From Lycium barbarum (lineage: Eukaryota; Streptophyta; Magnoliopsida; Solanales; Solanaceae), in NCBI RefSeq assembly GCF_019175385.1, contig NC_083340.1:7541706-7605705 (forward strand): 64,000 bases of DNA, given 5' to 3'. Position 1 is the first letter of the stretch; every line of letters starts with the position of its first letter. Positions 23,218-35,814 of this stretch are shown piece after piece. The notes below the pieces were generated by a model that saw only the letters and a list, made by a program, of their open reading frames with translations, ran no database searches and had not been told where the DNA came from. The position numbers were made by a program, and so were the translations under genes.

Positions 23218-26080
23218 TCAACTTTTCTTGTAAAGTTCTTACCTTTCTCCTTGAAAACTTGTTTAGACATATATATTTTTCATTTTTATGGAAGGGTATG
23301 GGCTATATATATAGTGAGAGAGAATGTAAGATTCCATGGCCCACCAATGGTTTGTGAAAGCTACACATGAACTACAATTCCTTTTCTGGGGTTATCGACT
23401 CCACCCAAGGGAGTGTGTGATAGTGAATGATAGCTGACCCAAACACCAAGCTAAAATTCAAGAAATCCTCATTCTTTTCTTTTTTTCAATAATCATCTTG
23501 TATTTGGTATTTACTTGATTAATTCAGATGTATGCCGCCTAGCCATTAAAAAAAAAGCGTTTCCCATCAAAAAATTTCCTATTTTTATTACTCAACTTCG
23601 AAATATTTGATTAAAGATGGCGAGATCTCATTTACTATACCCCATATGTTGACGTGGTATTCGTCTTATTCTTTAACCCTTTTGCCCCACACTCCTAAAG
23701 ATTTGTTCTTTTCTTTTTTGTTTCTCGTTTTTGTTTCTTTTTTACTTTTTTTCTTCCCATTTTCATACACTATCTTCTCTCTGTGATTGCACGCTTACTC
23801 AACCATTTCGTCATCACCACGTTAACAGGACCTTTCAAACATGGGAAGTAATCTCGTACTATGTTTACCATCATATTTTAATTGTCTGCTTATTTAATCC
23901 AATCGTTTGATTAGTTTACTTTGATGAATTTGCCAAATCATGAGTGTTAAAATGTATGGTCATCTTATTTAAAAGTTTAAACTGTTTGATGAATTGATCA
24001 AACAATTTAACATATTATCAAAATAAAATAAAAGGAAGAGGCCCTGGATTCAAATTTTATTTCGCTTCAATTAGAATAGTTTTCTAAAAAAAATCGCGTC
24101 TTTAATTTATGAAAAATAATCAGATTCACATGTGACAGTGTATATTGAGATATAATATACTCAAGTAATTAAAGTATATTTTTCTCTAATAACTTAAGCT
24201 TTTAGATAATATGATTAGCAGCGAAATTATCGACAATCATTGTACTCTTAGTTTCATTTGGGCGTGGACTTTTCTATAAATTACACAATTGTCGCCTGGA
24301 TCGGTCTAAATATTGTATCCCACTTTCTTGCCTGTGCTATCATTTTCATTTCTCTCACTTGTTCAATGAGCCATAATAACATTCTCCTCATTTAATGTTA
24401 ACCAAAAGAATTTATGAAAAAACAAGAGTCTAGAGAACACGCGGATCATTTTTCAATGTCTTATTATTGAGGAGAAGAATGTCTAACTTTGTACTAACTT
24501 ACAAGATATAAAGTGTAGAGTATCGCACGTCATATATTATTAAAAGTGGAAAGTCTCTAAGTTAAAAGTTAAAATACTATTTTACCCTTGACTATAACCA
24601 AAATCTCTCTACTCAAGCACCAAAGATGCAATTAAAGTCTCTTTAGTAGAATTTAATTAATTAACTTTGAGTCGTGAGGTAATAATGATTTTATTGTGGG
24701 CATTAATGCTCTTAACTGAACAAATTATTTGCTTCCTATTTCTTTCTCATTTTCTGCCTCTTTTAGCTTCCATACATTAGATAACGTTTTCGATATTCTT
24801 TATCAAATTGTATAAATTGCACATAGCACTTCAAGTTACTCAATTAATATCTTTGTCTTTTTGTCTTATGTCAAATCATTATCTCCTTAATATTCTTCCC
24901 CTTACCACCTTCTGCAAAAATTTAAGATTCGTTACTTTTCTACAAATCTTTTCACTTTCTCTCTTCAAACCTTTTATGATTTTGTACAACACCTTTCAAG
25001 ACTATATTTTATGAAAGAGAGTGAGGTCAGAAAAATGGAACTAAAAATGGTGGATGGACTGTGCGGAGAAGAAGAAGTCGAGATGGTGATACATATTAGA
25101 TGCATTTGTATTCTAGAAGGCATGATTTAAAATTTAAATTTATTTTGCCTAATCCGGTGTTGCATGCTCGCACAAAACATGTCGATATTGATTTATTGTC
25201 GTGTTATATTTTATTATATATATGATTCAACTAATAGTTTTGGTTAAATTCACATATGCAAGGACTCATAAGTTCAAATCAAACAAATGGTACCTATACG
25301 TGCAATTATGATTTATATATATCAAATTAATTTTCTTATGTCATATAAGTATCTCTATAACAAATAACTAATACAGTTTTTGCGCAGGTGTCCACCATAA
25401 AATTGATGACAATGCTCTACTAGCCATCCTAATGAAGACATATGTTAATCGAATTTCCATACAACTTCTACAAAATATTACTTTCATTCGACGACAATTT
25501 CTTGATATGTATGCGGCCGGAGTAAGACGAAGGTTACAATTTCTTAAAGACAAGGCAAAAACTCTAAGACGTGAAGTATTTGTAACCATAAGTGACGTTG
25601 CTCATATTCAGATTTAAACTATGTGTTCGTTGAAATATCAGAGAAGTTAATATTTGCTATCAAAAAAAAAAAACTGCATAAGAATAGGTTATATAATTTG
25701 TTGACTGTGTACAATTACTGGCTATAGTATTAGTTACATAAGTAATAGAAAACAATGCTAAGAAACTTTTCTCTCTTGAAAATGAAGGGTATCATTTCAA
25801 CTTTACTTGATGGTAACTTCCAGTAAGACAGTGTTTTGCAACCATAATGAATACTGATTGTATAAGTTCATTATTTGGTAATTTGAGCATGCATTCTTCA
25901 CTTTCCATTTTATTGCAATTCATCGCACACTTATTCAATTACCATTTCTAATGTTTTAAGAAGTTTGTGCTAATAAGCATGAAATGTTGCATGTGTTCGA
26001 AAACTAGTAGTTTACAAAATAAACATGAGATCCTTCGTTCTTTTCACTAATTAATTGGTAAAAAACTTTAGTTCATTAAT
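23218..26080. other. MYB upstream region and spacer
   Basis: AT-rich and without a recognised gene. A stretch near 24530-24600 (ATATTATTAAAAGTGGAAAG, followed by ACTATTTTACCCTTG) resembles Helitron 5' ends in related plants, but no 3' hairpin with CTRR was found downstream. An exon-like frame lies at 25388-25617. Confidence 0.4.
25388..25617 (+). CDS. Unrecognised exon-like open frame
   Basis: After a pyrimidine-poor but possible acceptor (TTTTTGCGCAG), about 76 codons stay open to a TAA at 25615-25617. The peptide is basic and helix-like (HHKIDDNALLAILMKTYVN; later RRRLQFLKDKAKTLRREVF). It has no domain I can name. There is no clear partner exon nearby, only a short frame at about 25035-25128 (MELKMVDGLCGEEEVEM). 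It could be a gene fragment carried by a transposon, or chance. Confidence 0.2.
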
Positions 26081-27699
26081 CACTACAAAAAGCAGGAATT
26101 AGCTACGCAATTTTGTCGCTAAACTGTCTAAAAAAATCCGTAGCTAACATGATTTTCTGATAATCTATTGATACTTTATCGTTAAGTAGGATCAATGAGG
26201 AATTTTTCATGTTTAGCAACAAGAGTTATTTGTTTAATATTTACACAAATAGATGATTAAATGACAATTGCGCGAATAACTCTATTTAACATAACATTAA
26301 CTGGTATCTTAGAATAAATGGTAAATAACCTGATCATAATAGGCTAAAAAACACTAATAATATAATTATGTATTAAAATAAATATTTTAATGAATATTCT
26401 CGAAGATTAATTCTGCTAAATTATTTCTACATTCTTTTTCTTTGCTCCACACAGTAAGAGCACGTAGGCCAGAGTCTCCTGTAGACCTGTACAAGTCAAG
26501 AAAAACATACTTATTTTTTTCCTGTATTTTTACCCCCATTATTCTTCCTTTGATCTAAATTCTACAGTTTGTTAATTGCACATTTTAACATAACACGTCG
26601 ATAAGGCCCTTTGCGTACTAGGAAACTATGTTAGTCACACAAAGCTAGGTGGAATGTCATTTTCTTGTCCCCAGATATAATTTTGTGGTTTGAACACAAC
26701 TTTGAAGTAGTTTTCAAGTATTTTAGGGGAAATAAAACAACCACAGGAATCATGGAAATTAATTAAACAAAACGAAACACATACCGATAATATAGAAGTT
26801 CAAGTCAAGTTTTTTTCTGCCAGTTCCTACTTGCTCCAGTTTATTTCTAGATATTGGGTTAGAAAAAGGTCTAATTAAGGGTAGCGGGAAAAAAAGTCGA
26901 ACCACATCGAATAGGCGCTGCCTTATCTAGTATATGTGTGAGGGTTTTCTCCACACTTTATTTTAGTGAATGGGCTACAATTTTGCTCGGTTTACTACAA
27001 TATATACAAATACATGTTAAAACGCATTACACGTATATTGCCTAGTTTTATTGAGTTTGTGACATCGATTGTGGGATTTATAAATATTAGGCTCATTATA
27101 TAATTTTAGGCAATTCTCACTTTATAAGCTAGCTTTTAAGATAGAATTATGTACAGGGTCTATTTCTTAGCATAGTATAGCGTCAGATTTATCTCATGTC
27201 TAAATATATCCAATATTGACCTTCATGTTATATTATTCACGCTCCAGACATTCCGTCATGAACATGCCTGGAGAGAGGGATGTTGAGTTTCCCACATCAG
27301 TTGTGAGATTAAAGCTGGATCATTCTCTTTCTTTTTCGAATCACTTGTATCCTTTGCCAGATAATTCATTCCACTTCTCAGTTTCGTCACATCTGGCCAT
27401 GTAATCATTTAATTTCTTCTTGAACGTATATACAGTACACCAGAACATTGGCCCTTTTCTTTTTTATAAGGTTGTCTTAGTTCGTACGTATTTGTTAAAA
27501 ACTTTGATGTGTCACTGAATCCATACTTACAAGCCATACAATCAGTCATCTGTTGAATCACCGTCAAACAAGTACAAACTTGTCTCCTGCCTCGTTTATC
27601 AAGCAAATCCCTAAATTAATTAATTTTCATGTATATTAAATAACTATATATATAACTTACTAGCCATAAACATGATAAATTGTTTAAAATAATACTCAA

Positions 27700-27703
<4 letters not shown>

Positions 27704-27744
<41 letters not shown>
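27704..27744. repeat. (TA)n microsatellite
   Basis: An uninterrupted run of about twenty TA dinucleotides. Confidence 0.95.
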
Positions 27745-27746
<2 letters not shown>

Positions 27747-27914
27747 TAAGTAATAACAGTACGTGCCACATGCAAAGGTGTCATGATGACACCACTAAAA
27801 TTGCTGTTTACTTCACCAAAACAACATTTATACGTACGCGTGCATGGCTTAAAGAAACAATCAAACCAAAGAGTGATCAATTACTATAGTATATTTTTGA
27901 CAAGCGATGACTTA

Positions 27915-28198
27915 GGTGCCGTTTGGCCATAAATAATTAAAAAAACACTTTTTTTTGGAATTTTGGAGTTGGAATTGTGTTTGGCTATAGTTTTTGAAAT
28001 TGTAGTTTTTGGTGAAATGTAGTTGTAAAAAAGTGAAAAAAGTGTTTTTATTTTTAAAAACAAGTTTTTTGAGTTTTTGGTATTCCGGAATACAACTTCA
28101 AGTTGTATTCGGAATTTTCATGGCCAAACGCTGATTCCGGAAAAAAGTAAAAAAAAATCCGGAAAAAAAATGAATAATTTTTATGGCCAAACAGCACC
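27915..28198. mobile_element. Tourist-like MITE (PIF/Harbinger type)
   Basis: The terminal inverted repeats are GGTGCCGTTTGGCCATAAA on the left and TTTTATGGCCAAACAGCACC on the right, flanked by TTA (27912-27914 and 28199-28201). It is 284 bp with no coding sequence and contains a small internal hairpin (ATACAACTTCAAGTTGTAT). A related fragment lies at 63848-63930. Confidence 0.75.
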
Positions 28199-28477
28199 TT
28201 AATATTCTCAATCCTTTTTCCCTAATAGAGATCAGTTCTAGATTATTCCATTGCAATTAAATTAAGGTTAGCTAATTGGATTATATTGAAAATTAAACAG
28301 ATGACTTTGAACCACAAAAAGTTTGGTTCAAGAGATCTTATCCGTTCTGTTGTTATATTTATATTTTAGTACATATTTCTGGCTCCGAGTTCGTGTCGTA
28401 AAAGAGAGATTTCTTGAACAAAGGTTCATTCTCTTCATTTTGTATTGTGTAACATATAATTATCAATTAGGCACAAA

Positions 28478-28950
28478 CAGAGGCGGACCCACTTGGAAGG
28501 GTGGGAGTGCACGTGCACTCGTTAGTTTTGGAAAAAATTATGTGTATATACGTTAAGAAATTAGTATATATTTAATTATGCACTCTAACAAATGAAAGTG
28601 TCTTTGGGGCACGTTGGTTGCAACTGGTGCTTCCATTACATGTCACCCTGAATCGAGCCCGAATGTCACTTTTAATTATTTTTCTAAGCCTATTTTTAGG
28701 AAAACAATAAGTGTTGCCCAGATTCGAACCTGCACTGTCAACACATGTTGCACAGCCTTAGCCACTAGGCTATCTATTTCATTTGTTTTACTGTGTTAAA
28801 TTTTATTTATTAATTATATTTTTGCTACTGTTATGCTATTAGTGACCGGTCCAACACAGTATTATTCCTCAGTCACCATTAAAAAAATTGTTGGCATTTA
28901 TAGTAATATAATAGTGTCTCTGCCGTCTTAAAATTCTAGATCCGCCTCTA
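28478..28950. mobile_element. hAT-type non-autonomous element
   Basis: The terminal repeats AGAGGCGGA (left CAGAGGCGGACCC, right reversed TAGAGGCGGATCT) are flanked by an 8-bp duplication GGCACAAA (28470-28477) and GACACAAA (28951-28958), with one difference. It is 473 bp. It contains a perfect 16-bp palindrome GAGTGCACGTGCACTC (28505-28520) and, on the minus strand, a tRNA-like segment. Confidence 0.7.
28701..28775 (-). repeat. tRNA-like segment (A and B boxes) inside the hAT-type element
   Basis: Read on the minus strand, TAGTGGCTAAGGC resembles an A box and GGTTCGAATCTGG a B box at tRNA-like spacing. There is no cloverleaf I would accept as a functional tRNA. It could be the head of a SINE or a relic captured by the element. 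Confidence 0.35.
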
Positions 28951-29795
28951 GACACAAATGTTTTATAACATATTATATAGTTATATAAAGTGTATCATAT
29001 TCCAAGATCAGCAGAAGTACTGCAGAAGGGGAACAGGAAATCAAAAGCCCAAATTTTTGGTCTTTGACTTTCAGCTCTTAACAAAGGTGACTAATGTTTC
29101 AAAGTTGACGTACGTCATTTCGACGGTATTGATTTAGTACTATTATAAAAAGGTGGCTCCTGGATTTGAATTTGACGATTCAACGTTTAGATTTTTATTA
29201 TTAGTTCATTACGTTCTGAAATTATAGGTTCACATATATCTTTTCGAAATATATACTCCTATATTTCGTATAAAAAATGTGCGGATCAGCTAAACCTATT
29301 AACTATATGTTACATTATCTACTTTAATACACATATTTGATTTATTATATAAAATTTACGGTGATAAAAGGAGAATATCCTAATTGTTATTAGCATGCAT
29401 GCATAAGTTTGGCAGCTTCTGAAATCCACAATATTTTTGTGAGGCCATGTTAGAGTACAGGTGGCTAAAGAAGAGCTCTTCTTTAAAATTAAACAATCCG
29501 AGAAAAGCTTAGTTGGTGACTTAGCTTATAGGAGTCTACATTTAGAAAATCGCATGTTTGTTTCTTGGTTTTAATGTTCTAATACACGCATAAATTGTTC
29601 GTAGCTAACTAAAAAAATTACTAATGAATAGTCCATGTTGGCTTTAGTTACAAAATTCGTTGCAATCTGTTGGTAAATATTTCGTAGCTAACAAAATTTT
29701 TTAATAATTTATTGGATATATATAAAATGTGATGAATTTTGTTATTTAGCTACATAATTTGTGCGTTGCTAAGTCCTAATTTTTTTTTTCATAAA

Positions 29796-30523
29796 TATTC
29801 ATGCATCTGGTTATTTGGAATATATACTTTCCCCGTAAGGAAGGTTAACTGATGGATATTTCATTCTTGTATTATATACATGAAAGTCGCCATCAAATAC
29901 ACCTACCAGTATTCTGCAATCTTACAACAATGAAATGTACTAAAAATCAAACACCTGTAACTTCTCATAATCTCCCACGTCTCATCAAGATTGATCAATT
30001 ATTTATTACCACGTAGGAATTCTTTGAAGTTGGATATAGTACGTAGATCATAAGCACAAAGATGAACCATTAAGCCAAAAATATTTTGCACTTAGAAGAG
30101 AAATAAATTAGTGACCCGCTTTGGAAACAACTAGAGGTGCAAAATGAATGTGTTAAGTCAAACTTAATGCATCCAAAGCGGGTCAAATTAATAAATAGGC
30201 TAGGACTAAAATAGCGTAGAATTAATTTCGTCAAAATGAGTTAAATAAGATATAATAATCCAACTCGCATTACATGCATGATCCAACCTAGCTAGCAATC
30301 CCCTGCTTTTATATTATGCTTTTTTTTTTTTTTTTTAAATTATGTGAAAATTAATCTGTTTTTCTTAAGTTCTTCCAAGATTACGTCATAATTCTTAAAT
30401 TTCAAATTTGATCTTATATGTTTGTATATAGGTTGTACATTGATCCGGCGAGTTAATTGGTAGACTTAGAATATAGAGATCATGTGTTCATCCATACCAA
30501 GTAGTTTTGGCTTATCATGTACA

Positions 30524-30560
<37 letters not shown>

Positions 30561-31352
30561 TCAAATAAATATAAATAATAGATTTTGATTTTGAACCCAA
30601 CAAATCAAATGGGTTTTGATAGAACTTTGAACTCGAACCTAAAGTAGATATGTCTTCAAGTGGCCATGGGTTGCACTATTTTGACCTAATAGCTTAATGA
30701 AGTCATTTTGAGTTCATCTGGATCAAATTATCATATGAGTGATAATGAACCAACCTGCTTAAAATTGTGTGAGTTGGGTTTGCCACCTTCTATGGCAATA
30801 ACTTTTTCTATTTTTTGCTTCATTCTTTATGAGCGAAATATTTATATGTTGTACCTAACAATACGCGGAGAATTAGAAAAGGAAACTTGCATAAAAGTGG
30901 AATTGCTTAAAAAGTTGGAGCTTTCTAGTTCTAATAATGATTTCTAGTTTCAAGTGCTGTCATTACTGTAGAAGTTGTGAGTTCATGATCATGATTCGTG
31001 CACAATTACAATAGTCCAAACAGTTGTTGTACGTTTGTTCATATCTCACTATTCCTTATTCTTGAAATTCACGTTACTTCACACACCCTTGAGAAAAGGG
31101 GAAAATAGAATATAATAGGGGGGATAAAAACAGTAATATGTCACCATAAGTCTTTCAAATATTTGGTTGAATGGAGCCTCAAGGTGGGATATTCATTTTA
31201 CATTTATATAAACGTACATTGATAACATGTGTATCATATAATAGGTGACTCAGAGGTGTAACATGAGTAGTGATGTGCGGGATCGTCAACTAACTAATGA
31301 TTTTTCCACTTTTAGGATTTATATGGAATAAACTTGAGACTTTTTGTATGCA
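29796..31352. other. Spacer without a recognised gene
   Basis: AT-rich, with a poly-T run (about 30321-30336) and a (TA)n microsatellite (30526-30557). A plus-strand open frame at 30708-30947 (ending KVELLKKLELSSSNNDF) may be a remnant of a zinc-finger GRF-type protein from a transposon, but the match is too weak to call. Confidence 0.45.
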
Positions 31353-31357
31353 CATAC

Positions 31358-31585
31358 TGTTACAATGCAGAATCATTGAAGAAGAAAGCAACAAAATCGA
31401 GTTTGGGGTTGGAGAATACAGAGAGAGAAGCTTTTATTTCTATTGTTACAAATGAATCAACCAAGTTTGTTTCTGTACACAACACTATATATATACACAA
31501 GTCATAAGTGTTACATGAATGAAACTAGAAGGGCCTAAGTGAACAAGTAAACTAACTAAACTAAGTATTAAAACTAAGTATTAAC
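31358..31585 (-). repeat. Copia-3 3' LTR
   Basis: 228 bp, preceded on the minus strand by the polypurine run CGAGGGGC. Nearly identical to 53514-53759 but lacking a short insertion present there (around AAAATATACAGG). Confidence 0.92.
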
Positions 31586-32509
31586 AGCCCCTCGTAAGCT
31601 GGAATGGGACATCATGCCAAACTTGGAGAAGAAAGTGCCATTTTGAACACCTGGGAGAGCTTTGGTCAACACATCAACAATCTGGGAATCACTGGAGACA
31701 CGATTGAGAGCAATGAGGCCACTCTGAAGAACATCTCGAACAAAATGGCAATCAACCTCAACGTGCTTAGTGCGTTCATGGAAAACAGGGTTCTTAGCAA
31801 TGTGTATAGCAGAGTTGTTGTCACAGTACACAGAAACAGGAACAACAGAGGGAACAGTAAGCTCATCTAGGAGCCTGACCAGCCAAACAATCTCAGCAAC
31901 CAACTGCCTGAGAGCCCTGTACTCAGCGTCTTCAAAAGAGAATGCAATAGTGACTTGCTTCTTTGATTTCCAGGAGACAGGGCAACCAGCAAGTAATATA
32001 ACAAAACCAGTTACAGACTTTCTGCTGGAGGAGCAACTGGACCACTTACAAACTTTCTGCTGGAGGAGCAACTGGCCCAGTCAGAGTCACAATATCTCAC
32101 AAGAGAAAAACTAAGGGAGTTGTTAAAAATAAACCAAAGTTTGAAGTGCCTAACAAATATCTGAGGACATGTAATGCTGCTTCATAATAAGGAACTCTGG
32201 GTTGAGACATAAATTGGCTCAATTGTTGAACACTAAAAGAGATGTCAGGTCTTGTATGCTGGAGAAAATTAAATTTCCCAACCGATTTTCTATACAGAGA
32301 AGGATCAGGCATAAGATCACCTGAGTGAACTGAGAGCTTGATGTGAAAATCCAAGGGAGACACCACTGGTGATACTGCAGTACAGTTGAACTCATGTAAG
32401 ATTTCATTGAGAAACTTTTGTTAAGTCACAAGAATTCGCTGGGGAAACTAGAAAAGTTGTAACCCCAAGAAATAGTGAGTCTGGCCTAAATCCTTGATCT
32501 TAAACTGAG
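31586..32509 (-). pseudogene. Copia-3 RT C-terminus and RNase H
   Basis: From right to left it reads KIKDLGQTHYFLGLQL, then PDPSLYRKSVGKFNFLQHTRP (32097-32366), and the RNase H with [37 protein letters not shown] and [16 protein letters not shown] (31574-32071). A 35-bp tandem duplication (about 32017-32086) throws the RNase H out of frame just before SRKSVTGF. Premature stops lie around 32423-32450. The upstream half of the RT is at 37506-39524, beyond element D. Confidence 0.9.
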
Positions 32510-32514
32510 CATCT

Positions 32515-33724
32515 GATAACGTCCAAATCCACCCTATTAATTAGAATGGGCACGGTCGTATGCAAATATATTTACCCAACTATGAGTCGGGGTCGAATCC
32601 CACAGAGAACAATATGTAGGCGAGTAGGAAAGTAGGAATTTTCACCAACTACGCTAAAGTCAAACGATGAATAATATTTTGGTTTTGTTTGAGAGAAAAT
32701 TATAACTAATGCAAAAATGTAAACTAACCTAGAAAGCAAGTAAAATGATCAATGGCCACAAGCATGGATACAAGGGAAACTACGCTTAAGTAACGATCCA
32801 ATGTATTTCATGATTTACAAATAATGGTGAGTTTATATTACTTAGCCTCGGATAATGACTCTAAATTAGCTTCTTCCGAAGACTAACTAGACTACCTAAT
32901 TGAATATCCCTAAAGCAATTAGGAGCATTAAGAACACCCGAATATGGCTACAAGTGGTGTCGCCTATTCCTAGGTCGATTTCCATTAGATGAGGGTTAAC
33001 GCCCCAAATTCTTGTTAATTAATCTTTCCCAATCCCGAGTTTGCCTCTTCCAAGTTTAAACCGAAATAAATGGGCAAGTCTTAGGGTTAGCTACTCCCTT
33101 AAGAATCATTCAAAATGAGATTAATTAAAGAAAAATAACTCACTTCATTAGGAATAAAATCATTCAACACATAAGCAAAACAAGAGATTCAATCCAAACT
33201 TAAACAATATATACTTCCATAAACAAGGTTCAAGTATTGAAATGAAATACTACACACATAAATATTCAATACCAAACAAGAAATTGAAGAAAGGATTAAG
33301 AATATCTCATTAAAGTGCTTCCAATCTTCTCCTCCAATGTGTTGGTGTGAAACCCTAGCCTCCAAGGACTTGTGTTGAGCCAAAGATGACCATGTTTTGT
33401 TGCCCTAAGCCTCTCTTTATGCCCAGATTTTTCCAAGTCAAAACAATGACAAAATATGCCCCAACTTTCAGTTTTTGCAGTTCTGCCCGTTTTTTGCAGT
33501 TCTGTCCCGTTTTTGCAAAACTGTCCAGTTTGGACAGTTTTGCAAAACTGTCCCATTTGGCCTCTTTTTGACTAAATTTTCACTTGGTTTCTTCTGATCA
33601 CTTCTAAATCACATAAGATCTGTAAAATAGATGTAAACGATATTAAATACACTATTTTCTCAAGCAAATATAGCAAAAATATAAGATTAAAGAAGAGATA
33701 AGTTGGTAAAATACCAACTTATCA
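32515..33724 (-). repeat. Element D 3' LTR
   Basis: It ends (plus-strand view) ATACCAACTTATCA at 33724 right beside the polypurine run, and starts TGATAACG at the duplication. At its inner edge GATAAGTTGGTA ... TACCAACTTATC forms a hairpin. A further perfect 13-bp hairpin (arm GCAAAACTGTCCA) lies at 33515-33543. Confidence 0.75.
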
Positions 33725-33737
33725 AACCCCCAAACTT

Positions 33738-35340
33738 AAACTATTGCTTGTCCTCAAGCAATTCAAAACATAAAATCTCTTTCTAAGGAATTGACTCAAT
33801 TGTGCACCAACATCATACCAAATTAAAAAGTCTACTTTAAGCACAAAAACATGACTTTGATTGGTACCAACAATTAATTCAAAACATATGAATCACCAAC
33901 TTCTTCTTAAAAACTTCATTTTCTTTTCAAGTGCTCAAACACCAAGTTGATCAAAGTAGCAATCGAGTCATGACACTAAAGCTTCAAAATTTGACTCCTT
34001 ATCACAAAACAACTTTCTTTTGTTCATTCCTCTCAATTGGAAAATGGAACAATTTCACAACTTAAATTCTCATGTGCCCTCACACTCAAGAGAGAATCCC
34101 ACATTTAGAAAATGTAAGTCAAAACACAATGGGATATTAAATAGAAAGAATTAACTCTCTTCTCTCACAAAGATGTTCAATTGCACAAGTAGTACCATAA
34201 GCTTGCCCTTCATGTATTTCTCTACTAATATAGACATACTTGGTTCAAAATCAATTAGGACTTAAAGGGTTGTAATGTAGGCTTTTGGTTAAGGTAGGAA
34301 CATAATTTGAAAATAGTGACTCAAAAACCTCCCTAAGCACTACAATTTTCAACAATCAAAGCACACTTCCTTTGAAATTTTTCCACACTTTTCTTCATTT
34401 TCCATTTCACCAACTAGTCTTCCCTTTATTCACAACTCTTCATTATTCCTTCCTTTTTTTTTTCTTTTTCAAAATAACAAGGAAGTTTCCATTTTTTTTT
34501 TACTACTTCATTTTTTTTTCTTTCACCTTAAAGTAACTCCCACATCACAACTTTTTCCAACTATCACCCCCAAACTTAGGCTTTTAGCCTACGTTTGCAC
34601 TTTCAACGCACTTAAGGAGGTAGGGTACCAAAAGATGGATCAATGAAGAACAGAATGTTAAAGCTTGTAATATGGTTGCCAAAGAAAAGGTTAAAGGCTC
34701 AAAAGGGGTTGACTAGGGAAAATATGCAAGGGTAGGAAATTTAAGGCAACAAAAGCGGTTCAAGGAAGGCCTAACATCATTTTTCAAACCAAGTGTAGTC
34801 TAGGATTTCGCCTTGAAACTCATTCCGGGCAAGTTCTAGACCACAAATAATGCAAAAGAACTCACAAATAAACCTCATCACACATGGCACATGAAAACTC
34901 AAGTAGAATATGTATCCAAGAACCAATTGAAACAAATGAACTCAAAAAGTCACTCATAGCCTAAAGAGACTAATTAGTGAAAGTAAGAGCAAAAAATTAA
35001 ATCTAAAAGTCACAACAAGAAACCTTACTTCAATCATTTTTCTTTTTCAAAAATCAAGAGTTCATATGTTAAGGTTTAAATAAGTTGGTACCAAGCAAGC
35101 CAAAAATTAGCCAAGGGGTAAAAAATCACATCCCAACACCATTTTTACTCCTAAACTACCTAATTAAGAACGGAAATAAAATAACAAAAGTGACTAATCC
35201 ACAACATGCAAAAAGAACGAAATTTTCAAGAATTTGAGCAAGTTCCATTTGTAACGTTTATCCACAGCCACACCAACAGTCACAAAATAAACCCGACAAG
35301 GGCACACAATCAAGCATAACCAAAATATAGCGCGTCCTCA
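33738..35340. other. Element D untranslated region
   Basis: About 1.6 kb of AT-rich sequence without an open frame of note, between the end of the D reading frame with its minisatellite and the polypurine run. Several poly-T and poly-A runs occur near 34450-34530. Confidence 0.6.
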
Positions 35341-35600
35341 CTGCAGAAGCAAAAACTGGATAGTTTTGCAGAAGCAAAAACTGGACAGTTTTTCAGAACT
35401 GGACAGTTTTTCAGAACTGGACAGTTTTGCAGAAACTGGACAGTTTTTCAGAACTGGACAGTTTTGCAGAAACTGGACAGTTTTTTCAGAACTGGACAGT
35501 TTTGCAGAAACTGGACAGTTTTGCAAAAAAACTGGACAGTTTTGCAAAAAACTGGACAGTTTTGCAAAAAACTGGACAGTTTTGCAAAAAACTGGACAGT
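35341..35600. repeat. CTGGACAGTTTTGC minisatellite, main array
   Basis: Thirteen copies of a unit around AACTGGACAGTTTTGCAG, 18-20 bp each, differ mainly in TTTTGC against TTTTTC and in the length of the A run. The variation produces a local higher-order pattern in the first half. The array lies just downstream of the D reading frame. Confidence 0.95.
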
Positions 35601-35814
35601 TTCTGCAATTTTCAGCAGCTACTGGTTTGGGGCTGTCCGAAAATTCGACCTGCTCAAAACAACTCCAAAAATTCTGAAACTTTGCAGATTAGTCAAAAAC
35701 CATAAACAAAACTATTCTAAAAAATCAAATTTCAAAAATAATTTAAAAATTTTAAAACGATGGGTTGCCTCCCACCAAGCGCTTAAGTTAACGTCGTGGC
35801 ACGACGGTTACCTT

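Larger units (their letters stand above)
26081..29795. mobile_element. Possible non-autonomous CACTA element, decayed
   Basis: The left end CACTACAAAAAGCAGGAATT is followed by AGCTACGCAATTTTGTCGCT. Near 29740-29790 the complement of a related sequence appears (TTAGCTACATAATTTGTGCG, then TTGCTAAGTCCTAA). Further CGTAGCTAAC-type subterminal repeats lie at about 26137, 29598 and 29681. The terminal TAGTG on the right is lost and no 3-bp duplication could be fixed. The interval contains two younger insertions (27915-28198 and 28478-28950) and no transposase. Confidence 0.4.

Noticed and set aside
22821..23357. Long plus-strand frame across the MYB first exon
   Set aside because: It is a shadow of the MYB coding strand and has no protein features.
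28701..28775. Functional tRNA gene
   Set aside because: Only A- and B-box-like motifs are present; I could not form a convincing cloverleaf, and it lies within a transposable element.
30708..30947. Small gene on the plus strand
   Set aside because: The frame has no clear domain, no splice partners and no promoter context; a weak GRF-like resemblance is not enough.
35341..35600. CRISPR-like regular repeats
   Set aside because: Units are contiguous 18-20 bp minisatellite copies without unique spacers, in a plant genome.
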